Shown here piece after piece: positions 57,135 to 64,000 of a DNA stretch of 64,000 bases (position 1 is its first letter; each line of letters starts with the position of its first letter). Source of the DNA: Vombatus ursinus (Eukaryota > Chordata > Mammalia > Diprotodontia > Vombatidae); NCBI RefSeq assembly GCF_900497805.2, contig NW_020954688.1, positions 13,810-77,809 of the forward strand, read 5' to 3'. Position numbers and translations under genes: made by a program. Under the pieces are notes generated by a model that saw only the letters and a list, made by a program, of their open reading frames with translations, did no database searches and was not told where the DNA came from.

Positions 57135-58808
57135 CATATAATTATAGAGGGGAGAAAATGGAACTTTAATGAAATAGAAGACTTCCAAGCACTTTTTATG
57201 AAAAGATTATAAGTAAGTAGAAAATTTAACATACACATAGGAGTGGAGAAGCATAAAAAGGTAAAAGTGAGTGAGAAATTTAAAGGATAATAAAACAATG
57301 TTAAACTGTTTACATTCTCATAGGGGGAGGTGATACTTTGTCATCTCTAAGGATCAAGGAGAGAGTCTAATTAGACAGAGGGCCTGGTTGTGATTTTATT
57401 ATCTTTAGATGATAATTAAAAAAAAAAGAATGGAATGGGTGAGGAAGAGGAATGCACCAAGAAAGGAGAGAAAGAATGGGGGACATTATCTTACCTAAAT
57501 GGGGTGCACAAAGAAGAAATTATATAACAAGGAGGGGTAGTGGGAGGAGCAGATGGTACTCAAATCTTATTCTCATCTGAACTGGATAAATGAAGAAAAA
57601 CTACACATGTACAAATAGTTGGGAACAATAATACATTTTAGCCAACAGGGAAATAAGAAAGAAAGAAGTAAAAGGAAAGGGGCAAAATAAGAGGGAGTAT
57701 GGATTAAGTGAGACATTAATTAGAATCAAAACAGACTCTTAAAGAGGGAGAAGGGAAAAAAAGAAAAAAAATAGAATGGAAGGAAATAAACAGCAATTAT
57801 AATTGTAAATGTGAATGAGGGGGAAGATAAAATGGAAGATAGAATGGTTTAGAAATCAAATTTGACAATGTGTCATTTATAAGAAACATTTTTGAAACAG
57901 AAAGATATACACAGAGCTGAAATAGAAGCCTAGAGCAGAATCAATTATACTTCAACTGAAACAAAAAAAAAACCAAACAAAAAAAATCAAAGCAAGGTTA
58001 GCAATCATGATCTCAAACAAACAAAAGCAAAAATAAACCTAATTAAAAGAGATAAGCAGGGAAGTTATATTTTGCTAAAAATTAACAGAGACAATGAGTT
58101 AATATCCATGCTAAAGATACAAAATATTGTAGCACCTAATTCTTAAGGGAAAGTAAAATGAGTAACAGGAAAATATATAAAAATTATTATGGAGGGAGAC
58201 CTTAATTTAATGCCTCTTTCAGACCTAGAAAAATCAAAATAAAAGTAAATAAGAGGCTAAAGACATGAATAGAGTTTTGAAAAAGGTGGATATTATACAC
58301 CTCTGGAAAATATTGAATAGGAATAGAAAGAAATATATTAATTTCTCAACTATGCATGGCATCCTCACAAAAATTGACCATGTATTAGAGCCAAAAAACC
58401 TTACAAACAAATGCACAAAAGCAGAAATAGTAAATGTATCTTTTACCAACCATAATGCAATAAAATTACATTCAATAAAGGACCTGTGAAGCAAGGTTAA
58501 AAATTAATTGGAAACTAATTAACATTCCTAAAGAATAACTGAGTCAAAGAACAAATCATAGAAATAATAAATAATTTCAATAAAGATAATGAAAACAATG
58601 GGATAATATACCAAAATTTTGGGATGCAGCCAAAATAGTATTTGGGGGAAACTTAAATTGCTAAACTCACTCATCACTAAAAGAGAGAAAGAGGAGATCA
58701 ATCAATTGGGCATACAACTAAAAAAATTAGAAAACCAACAGATTGAAAACCCCCAATTGAACACCAAAATATAAATCCTGAAAATCAAAGATAAAGAAAA
58801 TTAAAAGT

Positions 58809-58811
<3 letters not shown>

Positions 58812-58853
<42 letters not shown>
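58812..58853. repeat. (CA)n microsatellite
   Basis: Counterpart of 9015-9060. Confidence 0.95.
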
Positions 58854-58855
<2 letters not shown>

Positions 58856-60118
58856 AATTACTAAATAAAATTAGGATCTGGATGTTTTTTTTGGGGGAGG
58901 GGAGAGAGTGAATAGATAAGACATTAGCTAATTTGCTTTTAAAAAGAAAAAAGAAATTAAAATTAGAAGTATCAAAAATGAATAAAGTAAAGTCAAAACC
59001 AAGGAAGAAGACACAAAAATAATTATTAGGAACTATTTTGTCCAACCATATGCCAATAAAATTAACAATCTAAATGTGATAGTTGAATATTTACAAAAAT
59101 ATAAATTACCTAGATTAACAGAGCAGGAAATAGAGGCTTTAAATACCTCCAACTTAGAAAAAGAAATTGTACAAGCCATAAATGAATTCCCAAAGAAAAA
59201 CTCCCCAGGAAATATTGCACTTACAAGTGAATTCTGCCAAATATTTAAAAAACAATTAATTCTTATACTGTATACATCATTCTAAAAATAGGTAGCAAGG
59301 GATCCTACCAATTTTTTCTATGACACAAATACAATCTTAATATCTAAAAACAGGGAAAGTAGAAACAGAAAAAGAAAGCTACATTCCATAATTCCCTAAT
59401 GAATATTGTTGTAAAATTTTTAAATAAAATATTAACAAAGAGACTACTGAAATATATCACAAAAGTCATATACTTTTAGTAGGCTAGATTCCCACCATGA
59501 ATTCAGGCAATTTTAGGCAATATTAGGCAAACTCTAAATATAATTGACCATATTAATAACAAAAGCAAAACATAATAATGCAATTATTTCAATAGATGCA
59601 AAAAAAGTTTGACAAAACACAACCACTATTATTATTTAAAACAACATCATCCACAAAACAATTCTAGAAAGCATAAAAGTAAATGAAGCTTTTCTTAAAA
59701 TGATATCTCTCTACTATCAAGAGCCAGCATTATCTGTAATGGTGATAAACTAGACAGTCTTTCAAGAAGATCAGGGGTAAAGCAAGGAAGTCCATTATTA
59801 TTCTATACTCTACTGGAAATACTTGCTATTGCAATAAGACCAGAAAAGATAAATTGAAGGAATAATCATAAACTAAGAAGAAAGAAAACTATCACTTTTA
59901 GGAGATGATATGGTAATTGACTCTGAGAACCATAGAGGGTAAAAAAGTAGTCTAAATAATTAATACTTTAGCAAAGTTCCAGAGTATAGAATGCAAATCA
60001 TCAGCATTTCTGTATATTACCAACAAAATTCATCAGGAAAAGACACAAAAAAAAGAAATACCATTTAAAATAACTATGGACAGTATAAAACACTTGGGAG
60101 TTTACCTGTGAATACACA

Positions 60119-60159
<41 letters not shown>
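60119..60159. repeat. (CA)n microsatellite
   Basis: Counterpart of 10267-10320, without CATA units. Confidence 0.95.
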
Positions 60160-60534
60160 GGACTTTAGAAAACAATTACAAAAATATTCAACACAAATAA
60201 AGAGAGTTCTAAATAATTAAAGAAATATTATTTATTCATGGTTAGATCAAGGCAATATAGTAAATATTACAATACCTTTAATTAATTCAATTACTTAGTA
60301 CTATGCCAATCAAACTGCCAAAGATTTGTTTTATAGAGCTAGATAAAATAATAACAAAATTCTTCTGGAGAACAAAAGGTCAAAAATATTAAGAGATTCA
60401 ATTAAAAAAAATGGAAAGGAAGTGGTCCTAGCGGTACTAGATCTAAAACTATACTACAGAGTTAAAATCATCAAACAATTTGCATAAAAAATAGAGAGGT
60501 TAATTCATGACACAGAATAGATATATGATATTCT

Positions 60535-60787
60535 GTTGTTACTTAGTTTTTTTCAGTTGTGTCTGACTCTGTGACTTCACTTGGAGTTTTCTTGGCAAAG
60601 GTACTGAAGTGGGTTGTCATTTCCTTTTCCAGCTCAATTACAGATGTATAACTGAAGTAAACAGGGCTAAGTGACTTGCCTAGGGTCACACAGCTAGTGA
60701 GTGTCTGACGTTGGATTTGAACTCAAGAAGATGAATCTACCTGTACCCAAGCCTGGCACTTTATCTACTGCACCATCTAGCTGCCCC
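60535..60787 (-). repeat. Marsupial SINE, long form, nested in L1 (copy B')
   Basis: Antisense; contains AGGGTCACACAGCTAGTGAG and ends CCATCTAGCTGCCCC. Confidence 0.9.
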
Positions 60788-61749
60788 AGGCATATAACAT
60801 ACAGAAACAAATAAACACAATAACCTAATGTTTGATAAACTCAAAAATGATAGCTAATGGGGCCAGAATTCACTATTCAATAAAAACTGTTGGAAAAACT
60901 TAAAAGTAGTCTGGCAGAAAGTTGTCAGAGATCAACATTTCACACCTTATACCAAGATAAACTCAAAATGGGTACGTGATTTAGATACAAAGCATGATAT
61001 AATTAGCAAATTAGTAGAACATGGAAGAAATTATCTGTCAGGTCTATGAAGAGAGAAAGAATTAATGACCAAATAAAAGAAAGCTATTTAAAGGAGTTTA
61101 GATGTATCATATTGATTACATAAAAATAAAAAGTTTTGGTGAGAACAACCAATTATGCTAGAACAAAATGAAAAGCAGGAAATTGGGGAAGTTAGTTTCT
61201 AATGATAAAGGAATTAGATATACAAAGAACTGAGTCACATTTATACAAATCAGAGCCATTCTGCAACTGATAAATGGTGAAAGTATATGAATAGACAGAT
61301 CTCAGAAGAAGAAATCCAAGCTAAAAGTAGCTATATCAAAAAATACTAAATCACTAATAATTAGATGAATGGAAATTAAGACAACTCTGTAGTACCATCT
61401 CACATCCATCGGATTGGCTAAGATCACAAAAAAGAAAAATGACAGATTCTGGAGGGGCTATAGGAAAACAGGTACAGTGATGATGGAGTTGTGAACTATT
61501 CCAACCAATTCTTGACCAGGAAAACTGCAATGCAGCTGTCATTGATATTACTGTATCATTCAAAAATAGATATTCAGTTTTTCAATCAGTCAAAGTGGGA
61601 AAAATGGAAAAAAGTGTCAGATACTGCATTAATATCATCTGGCACAGGGACTCATTAGCTAATTAGCTAAATGTGCTCAAGTTCATATGATGATGATAAT
61701 TAATTGTGTTTCCTTCTGTCTGATTTGCTTGTAATTGTTCTTCTTACTC

Positions 61750-62870
61750 CCTGTCCTCTCTTTACAAATAAGGAGAGGGTGGTGTTGATGACGTACTTGA
61801 GTTAAGACCTCCAGTTCTAGGACTATATCTCTCCCCAGGCCAAAGACCCTATCTCTAGCAATAACTAATGGGCCCAGTGGGGCAAATCATCTGTCCCTGT
61901 TACGATAACAAGCTGACTGTGTAGAATTTCCCTTCTATGAACAGAACTGTCGTGTACAAGCAGAATTATTTTGTGCTGACTCCTAAGGTATCTGGTACCA
62001 ACAGTACTATATATTCTAGACATTAAGATATATGTCCACTCCTGTGGCTATCTTGTCTAACAGGACATTGGCTGGTAACAGACAGGCTGGCCCTTAGCAC
62101 CTAATTAGCATACTTGGCACCCATTCACTGAATCTCTTCTATTTAAGCTTTAGCGTCACTTCTCTTAGGTTGCAAATTCCTTAAAAGAGCTCTGCCAGCT
62201 ATATAGCATTACAATAAACTTTTTGTCACTTGACTGAAAGACTGCTTGAGTCCAAGAATTCTTTCCAGACAATTCTGCCCTTGTTCCTTGCATCCCTAAA
62301 ACTGCATCAGTGTGGTGAATAGAATGAAACTGAGGCATGTTTTCTCCAGGGCAAAATGACCATTCATTAATAGTGATATATATAGCTCTTAATAAGAGGC
62401 CTTGACTGGACTCCTTAGTCATGTCAGTTACCCAGATGGTACAGAAAAAAACATTTTTATTGAGAAGCAGGAAAGGAGGGGGCTGGGGTGGTTAGGAAGC
62501 CTTACAGTTGGCTGCCACTGGAGAAAGTGGGTTGGCCTTCAGGTGTGGCAGATAAGGACTCTCATAGAGAATTGCAGAATATTAATTGCTTTAGAAGCCT
62601 CAAATGCCTCTAGTAATCTTGGCTAGAAAATCAGAACCACCCCTATCAAGATCACCTGGGTTAGTTATCTCCTAGGGGAGACCCAACCACCCTTATTTTT
62701 CGCAAGGAGAAACAAGAGTAGGAGAGCTATCCCTTAGGGAAAGGCTTAGCTTAAAATGGTTTCTGTTTAGAGGTAAACAAAACTAGGGTTCTAGGTTAAA
62801 CTGTCTAGCAAGCAAATGTCCTGGGGGCTAGGAGCTTGAGTTACTCCTTTTGATCATGCCTTTAAGCCAA
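61750..62870. mobile_element. LTR-like blocks (copy B')
   Basis: Counterparts of 11820-12395 (sense) and 12400-12965 (antisense), with the same AATAAA-type signals. Family not determined. Confidence 0.35.
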
Positions 62871-63640
62871 TCCAAACTAGGACCACTGTTGAATGGGGTG
62901 AGTTCTAGCAGATACTGAGGAATCTAAACATCAAGACAGCATAAATATTAATTACATTATGAAAATCAATACAATGGAAATAAAAGCAAATATTAATTTT
63001 TATCTCACAATGGTAAAAGAATGGACTGAACACTGGTACTTTATGCTTGAATCAATTTGCTTTTATTCCCCTGTTCCTCTTCTCTAATCTTCATGACCAA
63101 AAAGATGGATTACTAGATTTTCTCCTTTGTTCATGATCTTTCAAAAATCTCCTTCATGAGAATTATGCACCAAAGATAAAATATTTTTCACTATGACAAT
63201 AAGATAATATATCAAGAATCCTGATGAAGTAACAAGCTAAAACATTAACTGCAGAGAAAGCTAACCCGTAATCTTAATGCTAATTTAGCACTGATTTCCT
63301 CATCAGCCTTTGTGCCCTGATGGATGGTACCACTAGACACATAGGCTTACACTTTGGAGATCCACAGAGTTCCCTTGCTGTTGCCATCTGTTGTCTCTGT
63401 CATCACACTTCCTTTCCCTTCCCTCATCCCACCATTTTGTGACAATAAGAAACTGAAATGCCACTACCATCCCCTTCCCTATGTGGAGGAAGTGGAGATA
63501 TAGAAAAGTTGAAATGCACTGTGCCTGGGAGAGCAGTATATTGCACTGTGCTGCTACAGTGCTCAACAAAATTAAAGGAGAGAACCGAGGCAAAATTTGC
63601 ATTTATGTGTGTGAGGGTGCATGTGTGTGGGGGAGGTTGT
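62871..63640. other. Unassigned duplicated sequence (copy B')
   Basis: Matches 12965-13735. Frames here differ in length and frame from those in copy B, which argues against a conserved protein. Confidence 0.5.
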
Positions 63641-63644
63641 TGTA

Positions 63645-63720
63645 GTTTGTCCTTCATTCTCAAAGAGGACCATGACATCAGGGAGGTGATGCCATGACAT
63701 ACAAAGCTAATAATGACTAG
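63645..63720 (-). repeat. RTE 3'-tail fragment (copy B')
   Basis: TTGTCCTTCATTCTCAAAGA then GGACCATGACATCAGGGAGG. Confidence 0.75.
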
Positions 63721-63829
63721 CCAATACCAGATTGTTTTGATGGTTACCACTTTATAATATGGTTTCAGACATGCTTTGGCTAGTTTACCTCAAGATAAAT
63801 GACTTAACAATCACTACCACCACCACCAG

Positions 63830-64000
63830 TTTCTGTATTAGTTCAATGGTCTTACTTTCAATTTTATTAACCTTTCCTTTGATTTTCAGGATTTCCAACA
63901 TAATGTTTAATTGAGGATTTAAAATTTTTTTTAGCTATTTTTAGTTACACACCCAATTCATTGATCTGCTCTTTTTCTATTTTATTGATGTAAGCATTTA
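63830..64000 (-). repeat. L1 LINE fragment, antisense, cut by window end
   Basis: Counterpart of 13925-14105. Confidence 0.8.

Larger units (their letters stand above)
57135..61640 (+). repeat. L1 LINE, long broken copy (copy B')
   Basis: Counterpart of 7281-11745 with the same ORF2 order: NHNAIKLHSIKDL at 58450, [20 protein letters not shown] at 59157. It also carries the nested SINE at 60535-60787 and CA tracts at 58812 and 60119. No long open frame. Confidence 0.85.
54485..64000 (+). repeat. Segmental duplication, copy B' (runs off the window)
   Basis: Direct repeat of 5325-14105. Position 64000 aligns with 14105. It is longer mainly because of a 795 bp insertion at 55921-56715 and an extra stretch of roughly 80 bp near 61670-61760. 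It lacks the left palindrome arm and CA tract of copy B. Confidence 0.95.

Overview
This is AT-rich vertebrate nuclear DNA, and the repeats point to a marsupial. Many copies of a tRNA-derived SINE begin GGGCAGCTAGGTGG and end GCCTCA. They are mixed with a longer SINE form, RTE/BovB-clade LINE pieces, marsupial-type L1, old L2 and CR1/L3 LINEs, MIR-like SINEs and retrovirus-type LTRs. I cannot fix the species from sequence alone.

The only host genes I can support are two single-exon olfactory receptor (OR) genes, both with family 2, subfamily T (OR2T-like) hallmarks. The first (20684-21640, + strand) is a pseudogene: one in-frame stop follows the second transmembrane segment, and a SINE has replaced its C-terminus. 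The second (49498-50463, - strand) is an intact 321-residue receptor. The window is therefore a slice of an OR gene cluster. The two genes face each other and are clearly paralogous.

Layout. 1-4480: an L2+L1 mosaic, a 324 bp inverted repeat with one mismatch, and an internally inverted RTE copy. 4596-14105: LTR-type fossils, nested SINEs, and a long 5' to 3' L1 carrying a younger SINE. 14105-20680: old L2, RTE, CR1 and MIR pieces up to the OR pseudogene. 21758-31470: SINE, L1 3' tails, L2, and a second copy of the window's first 680 bp. 31470-45550: L1, a long + strand L2 with two nested SINE sites and a solo LTR, then a Tigger1-like DNA transposon with a SINE inside. 45550-49400: a possible ERV-derived stretch and a 1.6 kb L2. 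49498-50463: the intact OR. 50500-54480: an old CR1/L3 LINE and an AT-rich palindromic microsatellite. 54485-64000: a second copy of 5325-14105.

The largest-scale structure is a pair of direct duplications. 1-680 matches 30583-31283 (about 91% by a hand count of one stretch). 5325-14105 matches 54485-64000 (about 94% by hand count) and the match runs off the right edge. Together they suggest an old tandem duplication of a cluster segment, later reshaped by insertions that can be ordered by presence or absence in each copy. No protein-coding system outside the OR family was seen. The other short ORFs are frames of repeats or microsatellites.
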